Positions 22,188 through 35,421 of a DNA stretch of 64,000 nt are shown here, one piece after another; within the stretch, counting starts at the first letter, position 1, and each line of letters begins with the position of its first letter. Below the pieces are notes generated by a model. The model did not search any database. It had not been told where the DNA came from and worked only from the letters and a program-made list of their open reading frames with translations. This DNA is from Annona cherimola (taxonomy: Eukaryota > Streptophyta > Magnoliopsida > Magnoliales > Annonaceae), in the NCBI GenBank assembly GCA_030490835.1, contig CM059972.1:50263563-50327562 (forward strand), read 5' to 3'. Both the position numbers and the translations under genes were made by a program.

Positions 22188-24000
22188 TGTGGAACCCCAA
22201 ATTTTAGGACCATGTATGAAACCCTAAGGTCATGAACCTTAGGTTATTGATATTTTTTTAAATATATAATTTTGTAATATATGGAGTTGAAGGACCAAAT
22301 AATTAATTTAATAAATAGTAAATATGAATAGTAATAAAGTGATTAAGATAAAGTGATAAGTTAATTACTTTGGATTAACTTAATCACAAAAGACAAAAAA
22401 GGAAGCTTCTCACAATAGGACAAAATAGGAGTAGAGACAAAAAGGGAACTTAATTGAAGTCTACAAAGGATATATTTAGAATTTATAAGGAAATGAAGGG
22501 TAATTTATGATTTCATAAAGATTAGATATGAAAATAAATTTTTACAAATTTTTCGGGAAGGAATTTTAAATTCCGAATTATACAAATTAAAACTGTTTAA
22601 ATTTACGAAACTTATAGAAAAATAAAAATAAATGTAAAATTTTTAACCAATTAGGGGCTCTAATTAAGGGCTTATATTCATCTTCATTGTTTTCATTAGA
22701 TCTAAGCATGATAACTCGGATGGACAGGAGAATTTAATAGAAAGTACCAAATTATGTGCTCTCTAATATAGACGAATCAGATTATGAAAAGTAGTTGACT
22801 AAATTACCTAACTAGAGTGTATCAGAAAACGTGCCAAAGGCATAAACTTACATTCAGATGCATGTACGTTGATATTTATTTTATATATATAATTACTTAA
22901 TTAATTAATATCTTAATGCATATAAGGCCATTTAAGATGAAACTTTTGGAGCAAGCCTATTTTAATATACCCATCATAATGAATGGATTAAATTTAGAAA
23001 AACATGTCAACGAGTTTTTAAAATGAAATTTTATGACAAAATATGATTTTAATTAAGTTAAAATATGTACTTCGCTCCAATTGAGGTGAAATTTTATGGG
23101 TAAGCCTATTTTAATATGTCCAATTTAATGAAGAAATGAAATTTTGGAAAACATGTTTCCAAAATTTTAAAATGAGATTTTTTATCCAAATATGAATTAG
23201 TTAATTAAAATAAAATAGAATTTTTTTTCAAAATTCCGAAAGGTACATTTTGTGAGCAATTGTATATATATTAATAACAAAAAATTTCATAATATATAAG
23301 TGTGTATGTAGGCAGTTATGATTTAATTTGTTAATGGTGGAATTTATCATTTAAAAAAAAACAAGTAGAACAAGGCTGGATGACGGTGCATGGACAGGTA
23401 TTTACAAAAAAAAAAAATTACATAAAAGGAAGATGCAACACGTCAACAGGGGCAGCATGATTGTCGGTTCATATGCTACATGCATGTTTTATAAAAACAA
23501 CAGCTGGATTAAACCGAGCTGTGGAACTCAAGTAAGGTTGAAAATTTAACCATGATCAACCGATTAATATAGTGTATAAAAAGGGCAGCTGCATAGTGGA
23601 CGGGAAGATTGTTATTGCTGGCGTTCGGAAAAAAAGAAGAAAGGGCAGCAGCAATGCTTTAACATCATCCAGGTTCTTTCTTTATTTAAATTGCTGAACG
23701 TTAATAAATATGTTTTGATACCGTTAATTCATGTAGCATGATTTTCTCATGATTTAAATAAAACTTAGCATGATTGTTACGGTGATGTTGTTTAAATTAA
23801 TATGCTTTAAAAAAACTGTTTAATTAGTTTAAACATTAATATGTATCATCATATATTGCTGGATATGTTAATTACTTTTATGATTGAGTGATATCGTGAA
23901 TTAATTTAGTACTGTTTAATTAATTCAGCAAGATTTTGAACTTTTTCAAAATCATGTTTAAATAAAAATTTCAAAACTATTTTGAAACATATTTATTATA
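22188..24000 (+). mobile_element. Giant LTR, plus strand, 3' truncated
   Basis: Starts TGTGGAACCCCAAATTTTAGG at 22188. The first 1.5 kb matches, as reverse complement, the LTR at 28880-29987 plus 33936-34353. A TATA-like TATAAAAAGG lies near 23574. I lose the match near 23650-24000, where minus-strand LTR sequence begins, so the right boundary is approximate. The left flank (cttgc) is not repeated at any visible right end. No gene. Confidence 0.6.
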
Positions 24001-24904
24001 CTATTTTTACATAAAGGGAAATTACACAGTCTTTCGCAGGCCATTTAGTAACCTGAGATTAAACTATTTTATGAAATCACGTAAATTATGGGGTATATTT
24101 ATACCCATCAAAAACTAATTTTTATTTTGGTCATATGATCCCCCATATTTTTTCTATATCTTGTAAAATTTTCAGCCCAATATTCCTTGTATAAAAATTA
24201 TTAAAAATCATTTGGTGCAGCTGATCCTGCCACCCGTTCAATCCTATCCAGGTTGATTTCCCTAGACTTTTAATTTACAACTTGCTTATTCTTTTAAGCT
24301 GAAAATTGGGTCGTTCCTTAATGACCACATCATGAGTCTTCCCACAAATTTTCATGCTAAAAATCGTTTATTAACTATTTCCTCCATATTTTCATTTCCA
24401 GGTCCAGATTTAGTACACATGAGTGTAGATTAGATGATATGGGCTGATTAATTCCCAAATTAAACTTTATAAACCAACGTATTTAACTAAGCATATTCAA
24501 TCTTTGAAACATGTTCTTTAAGAGGTCTTTTATGACTCAAAACCATGATTCCAAATCAAGAAGAAAACTTGGAAATTGGAAGGCTTAAACTCAACGGGTA
24601 CTTACCCGATTTGGTTGAATCTTTGCCCCGAGCTTCCCGAGATTTTCTTTCCCTTTTTCCTTCTTCTTTTCCTTCTCTTTTCTCCCTTTCCTTGCTGCTA
24701 GGGTCGTTTGAGGCTTGCTGAATTTTTGGAGAATTTTTTTCTCCTTAGTTTCCTCTCTTTTTCTCTTCTCTCTTGCTATGGACGTCACTTGGGTTTGTTG
24801 CTGGAATTTTCCAGCAACTATGTCCCCTTTTTTATTCCATTTGAAGTCCACATAAATGTGCACTTATCCCTTGTACACTTGGCTAATTTTTACGCAAGTA
24901 AAAT
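24000..24904 (-). mobile_element. Distal part of a minus-strand giant LTR
   Basis: Read on the minus strand, this continues the LTR that starts at 28879, across the solo LTR at 24905-28000. It has a GTAAGT donor (24605-24600) and shares words with the LTR at 49178-55135, such as caggatcagctgcaccaaat (near 24230 and 51082) and tttccctttatgtaaaaat (near 24015 and 53060). Its end is lost near 24000. The open frame at 24591-24863 is a purine-rich leader, not a gene. Confidence 0.6.
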
Positions 24905-27900
24905 TGTGGTGCCCCGAACCGAGGCGTCCACATAGTCCTTACTCTAAGATCTTGTCGATTGGTAAACGTGAATTAGGATTGTTGCCCTGATCACGCGGTC
25001 GGTACTTAACTGGATCTCGTCCAATTTTTTTTTCTTTTTTTTTTCTTTTCTTTCATCACATAAACATATACTCATCATCATTTCATGTCTTTGCATTCTA
25101 CACCATTCATCATTCATAATAGACTCATCCATATCATCATAAAATCATTCATATATTCTTTTATTGAAATAATTCACATAAGTACAATCATGTTTGTAAT
25201 ATCCATAAAACATGTCTTCAACATGATTATCATACATTTGTCCCTTTGGACGCATACATAGAACTGCAATTAAATTTACAGGTCATTTCTACCAGGCATC
25301 CTTTATGAGTTAGCTCCATATCCTGTTTGTCATTTTGAAAACACATATGAGTAATAATACTCAGTAAGCAAGCCTTTTGCAAGTAAACATTTTCCTTTCA
25401 TTCAAATGCATTTCTTCCCATTTGATAGGAGACACTTACCAAGTGATCAACTATCAATAGAATAGAAACTTTTTCATAAAAATCATTTCACAAATATTGG
25501 ATGTGCAAATGCTTCCTTTCCATTCCTGACATAGACATTCGTGTATGGGTACGCTAGCCCAGGAAACATCTCACATAGCATGGTCCAATACGCCGGCTCT
25601 CTCTCCGACTTGGCGTCGTCAAGGGGGACCTTGTGTCCTTTACCTTGATTAGCCTACATGGTCTCCTATATGCATGACTTTTGATTTTTTTGGCATTATA
25701 TACCTCTTACACCAGGTGATTTGTCATTCTCATGTAGAGAATTATTTGCACCATCCCTTTTTGAAACATTGTTTCGATAAAATATCATGTAAACCTTTTC
25801 ATACTTATGCATTTCATAAAAATGCATTGCATTCATTCACACATGACTTTCCTTTGCCTCCACCCTCTTGGGAGGACGCCGCAGGCACACAGCCCTTGCG
25901 ACTCGGCAATAGTGAAGGGGGATCCCTGATCCGCTTACTACCTCCACCAAAGCCTCTTCCCTGTGCACCATGTTCATACATACATATGCCGGCATGACAT
26001 GCTCCATAAAACTTGATAAATCATTTAGAAAATAATTTAACAAGCAGTTAGCAATCATTTCATGTAAAGCATTATAGAAATGGTCATCCTTAAAAATAAT
26101 TCATAAAACATGTGAGCAAACAATTTGCAACCATTTTGAAATATTTTAGAAAGCATATAGCTTGCTTACCTCCTCAGTCTGTATCCTCCACCTTTTCCTT
26201 TCCTTTTCCTATACAAGGAAAAACGTAATTTTATCTATGTCATTCCCTGTCTTAGATTGCTTCCCATGCATGCTTTATAAGCATTTATTACCTCATTCCT
26301 ATAGAGGTTATCCCTTTATAAATACTTGGTCATTACCTCCTTATATGGATTTTTATCCATAAATCCTTTAAAATTTCATCCATATATCCTCATAAATATA
26401 TAAAAATAAATCTCAATTTTTTCCCAAAATCTCGTTGTTCACTATTCATAATCACTATAACAAATTACTGTTCACAGCAACGTTGGTTACTGTTCATGGG
26501 TTCCAAAAATTGACATTTTTTCCAAAAATAAAAAATACCATGACATAGCTTATGCTTAGTATATCATGGGAAATTTCATACATTTTGAATTTATCATAAT
26601 TTACTTGGCTAAATAAATCATTTTCTCCATATACTAAAAATCAACATAAATTCACTTACGCATAATCCTTAATTTCGAAAATCATGAGATTAATATATCA
26701 TCATTCCAACATTATTTTTATCATAATCATACATCCCAAATCATCATTTATCAATTTTGGAGCATTATTTTCACATATCATATGATATCTTCCCGAATAC
26801 CCTAACTTCGCTACAAATTTTTGATGTTTTGGAAAAATTCGATTTAAGCATATATCTATACTTATTTTCTTATGCTTAGGAATTATCTAAGCATTTTTTT
26901 ACCCTACTTAACATCCAAAAGAAATTTGGGTAGAAATCACTTACCCGAAGTGAAGAACTCCTCCTTTCCTTCTCACTTTCTCTCTCTTTCTTTCTTTCCT
27001 CCTCTTCCTCTTTCTCTTTGGCTTGGGAATGGAGCTGGGTTGGAATGCATTTGAACATCCCCAAGGCTCCCTATTTATAGTTTTTGATTTTCTACTTAAT
27101 TGCAATTTACCCCCCCTTGCTTGAGGTATAAATTCTAAATATTTTGCCACCTCATTTCCACCTCATTTCTGATTTTACTAGGTGGAATTATGTGGTCCAC
27201 ACATTGACAGAGCTAATCCCTTTAATTAATTGCAAATTTTCATCAAAAAGTGTGTTAAATCTACACCCTGGATTTTCCATGATTGGATTCATCTTAGCCC
27301 TTGATTTTTCATCAAAATCTAAGCAATCCTTTAGTCAAAATTTCAGCCCCCATTGCTGCCTTGGACGTCCCTTCTTGCAGCCCCTTTATTTATTATTTTT
27401 TTTTATTAAAATTACATATTTTAATCCAAATTCATCCAAGCCATTGATCACTTGATAAGATCAAATATGAGCCATTGATCTTGGTTCCAAAATCCAAGCC
27501 CTATCCACGCCCAAGCTGCCTTGGAATGTGTGCAGATTTTGCATTTAATAATTTTCTTTTTAATTAATTAAAAGTCAAACCTATATTAATGTTAAAGTAA
27601 AAAGTGATTTTTGATCTCCAAACGACGTTTGATCTTGACCCTTGATTCATAATTTTTGATAGATCTTAGACCACTCATTCTGTCCATCATGAATTTTTAA
27701 CCATCCATAAAAAATTTCATCGAAATCCGACGCCCGGATTGCAAATTATGAATTTTTCTTTAATTTTCCACTAAAATCCAAAATTCCATTAAAATATCAA
27801 ACAATATTGCTATTCCATTAATCACATGTCTTAATCTCAAGATTACTATTCATGTGCACTATTCATCCGAATTTCATAAATAATTATTTTAACATCTATT

Positions 27901-28000
27901 CCCATATATTTCATACTCGTGAATGTATATTTTCCAAATATATTACCTAGGGTTTATAACCCTAAGATTTTATGCACGTGTCTAAGATTGGAGTTTCACA
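24905..28000 (-). mobile_element. Solo giant LTR (3,096 bp)
   Basis: The target duplication aaaat is at 24900-24904 and 28001-28005. On the minus strand it starts TGTGAAACTCC at 28000 and ends GGGGCACCACA at 24905. It is the same subfamily as 38980-42013 and 63040-64000 (shared lines around the start, the TATA box and the donor). TATAAATA lies near 27070 (minus), with the GTAAGT donor at 26944-26939. No internal domain remains. Confidence 0.88.
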
Positions 28001-28879
28001 AAAATTGAGTAATTATCTTAGTGAAAAAATCACAAAATCATGCATTGATGGGCCACCTAGCTGTCCACACATGGGACGTCCACCTTGCTGCCTATTTTGG
28101 CCTTTTGTGGCTGATACTTCCATCCCCTTTAATCCCTCATTAACTATGCTAGAGGTTAGACTAATTACATGGGCATTTTAGAATTTTTAAAAATAAAAAA
28201 ATCTGATTTTTGGGTGCCAATCCACCCATCTCTTGCCACCTTATCCCCATGCTTAATTGCTTTGTCTTTTTCTCCATAAATGTGTTTCATCCTGTAGTGA
28301 TTAAGAAAATCCCTTAATAATTAGCTTAATCCATTCCTACCAAATCATTCCTCATATCATTTTATCCATCTTTCTCAAGTTTCGTCTCAAACCGAGTTTT
28401 CTAACTCCACTTATGACCACTTGAATCTATCCTGGGAGTGTAGGAGAAAAATAAATAATTATTGTCTTAATCCCATCATGATTTCCATAATCCAATCCAT
28501 TCAAAAGATTGGGCCCACCATCGTGAGCTTACCTTTCAAATTTCATCGAAATTCGCCTTGTAGGTGTCAAGTTATGAATTTTCTATCGTTTTTCATCCTA
28601 ATTCCATAGTTACACTTTAATCTCCATCAATTAAATCATGGTAATTAACATGATTATTCATAACACACTTTCACCTTTCAATCCTCGTTAAGCCCCTCGG
28701 GTCATACCGACTTAGTTTGGGCTCCGGTAATTAAATTTTTAATCACCATTCTTAACTAAAACCCTAATTGCAAAATATCATTAATCATAAAATCATCCAA
28801 AATTCATTCAAGGCATACATGTATCATAGTTACATGCCAAATGCCTTCATATGAGTCCTATTTGGGTTCGGGTATCACA
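28001..28879 (-). mobile_element. Proximal part of a minus-strand giant LTR
   Basis: Starts on the minus strand at 28879 with TGTGATACCCGAACCC and is cut at 28001 by the solo LTR. It resembles the first kilobase of the LTR at 49178-55135. It is inserted in the LTR at 28880-29987; the flank is cgagc (28880-28884), and its partner was not found with confidence. Confidence 0.65.
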
Positions 28880-29987
28880 CGAGCAGCACCTCCGAAAATG
28901 AGGAAATGAAATAAAAAAAATATAACCGAATGTTGTACGTCTAAGTGCTGCTGCTCTTCTACTCTATCTGCCCGTTGTTGAACATTTCAGCAAAATGCCC
29001 AGCAATGCTTATTTATAGGTAGCTGTTAACGGTCCACTATGGTTAAAATCAAATTTAACCCATGGTGACCGTTTAACGGATATACAGGTGTTATTCATAT
29101 ATTTCATTCTACGCCTGTAAGTTACATCTACTACATACGTGTTTCTCTTTATTATATATATATATATATGTTATCAATTACCGTCCATATGTTGTCCATT
29201 CATGCATCTCCAGCACCGTCTCCTTAGCTACTTATATTATTATTAATATTTTTACATATTATAGTGTCCAAAAATCCGACTTTAAAGTTATACTCACAAT
29301 TTTTTTTTATTAATATATATATTTGTTCACAAAATGCACCTTTCGGAATTTTGAAAAAAAAATTATTTTATTTTAATTAATTAATTCATATTTGGACATA
29401 AAATCTCTTTTTAAAATTTTGGAAACATGTTTTCTAAAATTTCATTCGTTCATTAAATTGGGCATATTAAAATAGGCTTACCCATAAAATTTCACGTCAA
29501 TTGGAGCAAACTACATATTTTAATTTAATTTAAAATCGTATTTCGGCATAAAATTTCATTTTAAAAACTTGTAGACATGTTTTTCAAAATTTAATCCATT
29601 CATTATGTAGGGTATATTAAAATAGGCTTGGTCCAAAAGTTTTATCTCAAACAACCTTATATACATCAAGATATTAATTAATTAAATAATTAATCAAAAT
29701 ATCAACATAAAAAACGTGGACGTGCATGGCTGTGGAATTTGTTACCTTTGGCATGCTTTCTGATGCACTCGAGTTAGGTAATTTAATCAACCATTTTTCA
29801 TAATTTGATCCATCTAGATTAGAAAGCACATAATTTTGTACCTTATATTAAATTCTCCTGTCCATCTGAGTTATACATGCTTACATCTAATGAAAACAAT
29901 GAGGATCAATATAAGCTCTTAAATAGAGCCCCTAATTGGTCAAAAAAATTTCATTTATTTTTATTTTTCCATAAGTTCTGTAAATTT
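28880..29987 (-). mobile_element. Minus-strand giant LTR, inner segment
   Basis: Reverse complement of about 22610-23650. It contains a minus-strand TATAAATA near 29010 and the ggtgctgctcg end where the next LTR entered. It continues at 33936-34353 across the solo LTR. No gene. Confidence 0.7.
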
Positions 29988-32900
29988 TGTGGCGCCCCAA
30001 ACCCGAGCGTTACAACCTCAGCCTTACCTCGGGATCGTATTGATTGGTAAATGTGATCAGGATTGTTGCCCTGTCACACGGCGGATTTTAACGAATATTT
30101 ATCCAATTAATATACTCTCATAGGAGTTAAATCCTTCATATTTTCATCTTAAGCACAACTAGGTCATTTCCAACCATTCATTACATAGTAAAGCATGATG
30201 TTCAAAAACATTTCATTATTCACATAAATCAGATGTCACTGCATGTGTCATCATAGTTGCCAACATAAACATCAAAATAATTTACATCCATTTCACACAA
30301 GTTTTCCATGACATAAAAGTGCTAATGTTTTTTCATTGATTTAATGATCTTGCACTTGCTCTTTTGCCATGCTCTTTTCTTCACCTGTCTTTGAGTTTGG
30401 AAAATAAAATCATGAGTCGAAACTCAATAAGCAAGCTATTTATATTTCGCAGGCAAATCATTTCAGGCAACAGTTTTCATTTAAAATATCTTGGAAAGCA
30501 ACTTATACCTTGTGAAAAGGTATATCTTGAAAACATAAATCCTGTACCCATCACGGGTACCACATGCATTATGTAACATAAAACCATGAACATGTCCTTC
30601 ATAGGATGGAAGCTAGTTAGGTGATGTCCTTGTCATCTCCCATTTCAAAGAGGACACCGCCGGCCCTGGGCCTATCTTAGCGATTTGGCAACACCAAAGG
30701 GGGACAATCGGTCCGCTTATACCTTTCAGGTGGACCTAGTACTTTGTGCACATGAAATTTCATAAAATCATCTTTAACATGCTAGGATGATTTTTCATTC
30801 AGAAACTTAGAATCACAACATTTTTCATAACATTTATCAAAGGAAATCCCATAATATCACATTTGAACTAAAAGTATCATTTCAACACATATTTAACTAA
30901 GGAATGACCATCCTTAAATACATTAGAAATAATTTTCACAATTTCATCAAAACAAGTTAGAGCAAAAATTGCATTTATGTAAACAATTTAGAAAATAAAA
31001 ATCATTTAGAAAATTTGCTTGCTTACCTGTGTTTCCTTAGCTTTCCAACTCTGCTTTTTCTTTGCCGTTGCCTACATGAGAATAATATAATTTTTAATAT
31101 ATTTCTTTTCCTTGCATCTTATTTACTTTTTCAACCCATTTTCATCAACACATATCATTCATTTGACTTCTCATGTCATTACGTATACACAAAGCATATA
31201 CTTGCACATTTCATCGGTTATTACACAACATGATCAATTCCCATAAGTAGGGTAACCATTAAATCATGTAATAATCATCCAATAATTATTATTTATAGGC
31301 TCATTACCTGTCATGTACCATTTTTCACTTATTTTCTAAAATTCACACATCGGTGCTCATTTAAAGCGCACGTTGTTGCCTTAACTTCATTAATTGATTT
31401 CAAATTTTGAAATTAACATCATGCCAATATAAACAGGTATATAATCATAAAATTCACCATATTTTCATGCATTTTTGCACAAAATCATATTACATAAGTC
31501 ATTTATCACCCATGCATATCTATTCATTCACATATGCTCATTTGACAACACATACATGATACATTTCATAAAATTTTCCAGACCAGAAATTTAATCCATA
31601 TTTGAGAATGATAATTATCCTTTATTATCACTTTATTTAGGGTATTTTTATGAAATTTAAATCCACTAATCATAAGTTTCCAAAACAGCAACTTTGGAAC
31701 CCATTTTTCACACGTTTAACGTGTCTCTTGACACATAGCCCTAAACAGTTTTATAATTCAGAATTTTCAGAAATTAATCCAACTTTTCCTAATCCAAATT
31801 TAGGTTATTAAAACATATTTAACATTCATAAATAAATTCATCTCAAAACAGCAACTTGTTTACCCGTTTTGGGTCCCGTTTTCACTCCATTTGGACATTG
31901 TTTCATAAAATTCATAAAATCAGATTTGGGGCTTATCTTACCAAATCCTTTTGGGAATCAATATTACCCTAAACCTAGGGTATTTTACCCTACATAAATT
32001 TCATATATCATTCAATCTCATTTTCATACCATTTTTAGCATCAAAATGAAGAAATCGGGTCATATATGTCACTTTGCATTTCATAGTTTCTAAAATTCAT
32101 AAATTAAGCTTAAATACACATAAATAATTCATTAAAAAATGTTTCATAACCTAAAAATAACATTCATTCAATACGGAAACTTGTCATTTAAATTTGGGTT
32201 TTATCAAGTTGAGTTTTCAACTCATAAGTCATTCAAATCTTCACTTCCACTACACAAATCATTAAAATTCATTCATATAGCTTAATACCCATTCCATATT
32301 TAATCAAAGGGGATATTGAAAAATAATTTAAGAATTCTTTAATCATAAAATTCATGTTCAAAATCTTGAAGTATAAAACTCAAAATCAAAAGCTCAAATC
32401 ATCATATGCACTTACTTGATTGATGCAAATCAAACCCTAAACACTTGAGCAATCTTTCTCTTCCATTTTATCTTTCTTTTTCCTTCTTTTATTCTTCTTT
32501 TTTCTTCCTCCTTGCTGGCCCTAGGGTGGGACGTGAGCTGCTGCCTTGGGGAAGAAGGGCTTGGGCACTTAGAAAATTTCTCAAAGCTCATTTCACTTGG
32601 ACGTGCCCCCTTCATATAGAGCTGGATTTGCACCAGCTTTGGGCCCCACTTGGGGCTGATTTTCCACAACCATAAATGTGTATTTATGCCCCTAGATGTG
32701 TTGTGAAATTTACAGCCAAGTAAATTAATTTTTTACTATTTTTCTTAAGGCCAAAATCTGCTTAAGATAGAATCAATCCAAGCTGTCCACTTGTCACGTC
32801 CATATTGCTTCCCATTTTCAGATTTTTCCCCATTTTTAATAACCATAATTTGAGGGTAAATATACACCTAATTAAAATTTAATTTATGCATTAATTTTGC

Positions 32901-33935
32901 ATAACAAATTAATAAAAATGGCAGCAACAGCACATCATTGCACGTCATTTGCATGAGACCAAGCTGTCCACATTTCAATCATCAATGGTAGCTGCATTAA
33001 CGATTTTTTTGGGATTTTTCCCACATGAATAAATGCACATTTATGTGTCCCAACATGTCAGCTATATATACATAATTTACAAAATAAATTTTTTTTAAAA
33101 AAATAGCAGCAACATCACTTTGACATCCATGGTGCCACCTTACCTATGCTCACTTTGAACACTCCATAGCTCCATCAATGTGGACGTCCTTTGCTGGGAT
33201 ATTGTTTGGATTTTTGCATTTTATATTAATGCATAAAATATCCTAAAAATGAGCTGCATTTGACACCTATTTTTTCATTAAAATCATGCATTTATTCTAT
33301 GTACTCTAGCATTTAATAGATAGTACCTTTGAGGTGCAAAAGTCAACTATGCTCACCTTTTCCAATTCAGGTATTTTTCCATCATGTTATGCTTAATCTA
33401 AACCTTTCAAAATGTGAATCTCATAATTTCATTCAACCGTTTCAAATTTCATCTCAATCCGATTTTCCTAGCTCAAGTTATAGCTACTTGAAGTTAACGG
33501 TTAGATTTGTGATATGATCAATAAATTATTACACTAATTTCATTAAAAATTTGTATAACCCAATAATTCCATAATACCAAGCCCAACATTAGCAACTTTC
33601 ATCTCAAATTTCACTTGAATCCGCCTTACAGGCGTCGAGTTATGAATTTTCTAGTGTTTTTCCACTAAACCTGACAATTATCATTTAAATTCCCATAATT
33701 CATAGTAAATAATTTAAAAAAATTATCCATGATGTGTTGGTGTATTTTAATCATTAATAATTTACTTTAATCCCATTGACCCATATCAGCTCATAGTGAT
33801 CAATCGAATCATCAATGCTAATCCTTAACCCTAATTGCAATAATTAGTAAAATCACATAAATCATTCAAAATTCAATAATTACACATATAAATGTTAATG
33901 CATACATTTGGGTCTTACATTGGTTGGGTTTCACA
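29988..33935 (-). mobile_element. Solo giant LTR (3,948 bp)
   Basis: The target duplication aattt is at 29983-29987 and 33936-33940. On the minus strand it starts TGTGAAACCCAACC at 33935 and ends GGGGCGCCACA at 29988. It is similar along its whole length to 5592-9585. The GTAAGT donor is at 32415-32410 and a pyrimidine-to-AG junction lies near 30391. A GC-rich block sits near 30650-30710. No internal domain. Confidence 0.9.
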
Positions 33936-34353
33936 AATTTAAACAGTTTTAACTTGTATAATTCAGAATTTTAAAATTCCTTCTGAAAAATTTGTAAAAA
34001 TTCATTTTCATATCCAATCTTTATGAAATCATAAATTACCCTTCATTTTCTTATAAATTTCAAATATAACCTTTGTAGATGTCAATTAAGTTCTCTTTTT
34101 GTCTCTACTCCTATTTTGTCCTATTATGAGAAGCTTCCTTTTTCATCTTTTGTGATTAAGTTAATCCAAAGTGATTAACTTATCACTTTATCTTAATCAC
34201 ATGATTACTATTCATGTTTACTATTTATTAAATTAATTATTTGATCCTTCAACTCCATATATTACAAAATCATATATTTTAAAAAATTAATACATTACCT
34301 AGGGTTCATGACCTTAGGGTTTCATACATGATCCTAAAATTTGGGGTTCCACA
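33936..34353 (-). mobile_element. Minus-strand giant LTR, first segment
   Basis: Starts on the minus strand at 34353 with TGTGGAACCCCAAATTTTAGG. It matches 22188-22600 as reverse complement. It is inserted in the third ORF of the dead Sirevirus, with flank tcgac at 34354-34358. Confidence 0.8.
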
Positions 34354-35421
34354 TCGACTCTCACAAATTCACCAAAATATGGATCCAGATCAGGGAGACT
34401 CGGCACCGGGCAACCTCGACTGCTTCTCGACGCGAGTTTATAATTGATTGTCCTCAGTTCATGATCCATCTTGTCTTAGCGAATGTGCATCTCCATCATT
34501 GCCATGTGTATCTCTACCAACTGCTGCATGAGCTGGTCTTCCATTTGTTCAAGGTGATCCCATATGACATGAACAGAAGCCGACCAGTTCGGCAAATGTG
34601 TATGTGAATCGGGAATCTGAGAACCTCTTGGAGAGCAAGAGCTGTGGGATTGTGGTGATGCAGGCTCGACTGGTGCAGGCAGTGGAGATGGAACTACCTC
34701 CTGCTGCGGTGACTGAGGTGGCTGCTCCCCCTCAGGATGACCACCCGCTGCTTCGGGTTGATCTGCCTGTCCCATCCTTTCTCGTAGTCTTTTGGTTCAG
34801 AATTCTTCAAGGTTGATTTTCATTCGAGTCAAGAGAGCCCTGTTGATGGCATTGGTGGGTTTCAGGACCTCGAAGGGCTCCCCATCCAACTCAACACCTA
34901 GGAAATGCATGATCTTGGTGATCCACGTCCCATAGAGCAGCACTCCTCGTGGATTCCCCTTCTTTGAAGCCAGAGCTTCCAACAATAAGGTGGGTAAGCT
35001 AACCTTTACCTGATTAGCTACCTTCCATAGGATCTTGGCCTCTTGCAAATTCAATTGGTTTTGACCTCCATCCTTTGGATAGATACAGTGTGCAATAAGA
35101 AGCCATAGAACCTGGAGTCTAGGAGACAGATCCATGTAATGTAGAAATTTAATTCTCGGATGGTACTTCTTGCTATTTGTCAGTTGGTTGTACATTTGAG
35201 TAAGTGACAACCCCTCGGGAATATTCTCATTTTCCTCGGGAACTTCCAAGATATTTGCGATTCGGTGGATTGCATTGTTTCTGCAAGTTGAACTCCCAAT
35301 CCCCAAATTCATCTTTTTTCCTTTTACAAATGTGATATATTACTCTTGATCCCATAGATAATAGAAAATTCTTGTCAAATCAGGGTATATCCTATCATCG
35401 GCTTTCAAAAGCCTTGTCCAT
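34354..35421 (-). pseudogene. Third ORF of the dead Sirevirus, second half
   Basis: The minus frame at 35312-34797 (171 aa) matches the second half of the ORF at 17416-19004, with DLSPRLQVLWLLIAHCIYP, LLYGTWITKI and LKPTNAINRAL shared. The Pro/Glu-rich linker and SPQSHSS follow in another frame (34775-34476). The relative shows where the young copy has its frameshift. It is cut on the right by the Athila-like element and on the left by a giant LTR. Stops near 35340 and a frame change near 34790 make it non-functional. Function of the family is unknown. Confidence 0.82.

Noticed and set aside
23515..28884. cgagc at 23515-23519 next to TGTGG as the partner duplication for the minus-strand LTR starting at 28879
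   Set aside because: The bases right of 23519 align in the plus direction with the other giant LTR, TATA box included, and the edge is not a normal LTR end. A 5-mer match can be chance.
29152..29170. TA runs here and at 3119-3139, 10085-10100 and 19515-19527 as functional elements
   Set aside because: Simple repeats of variable length. The run in the Sirevirus LTRs differs by two bases between the LTRs.
22188..34353. One large fold-back transposon with inverted ends
   Set aside because: The outer ends match as inverted repeats, but the flanks are cttgc and tcgac with no duplication. The ends are LTR starts, and the interior is explained by nested LTRs, two with their own duplications.
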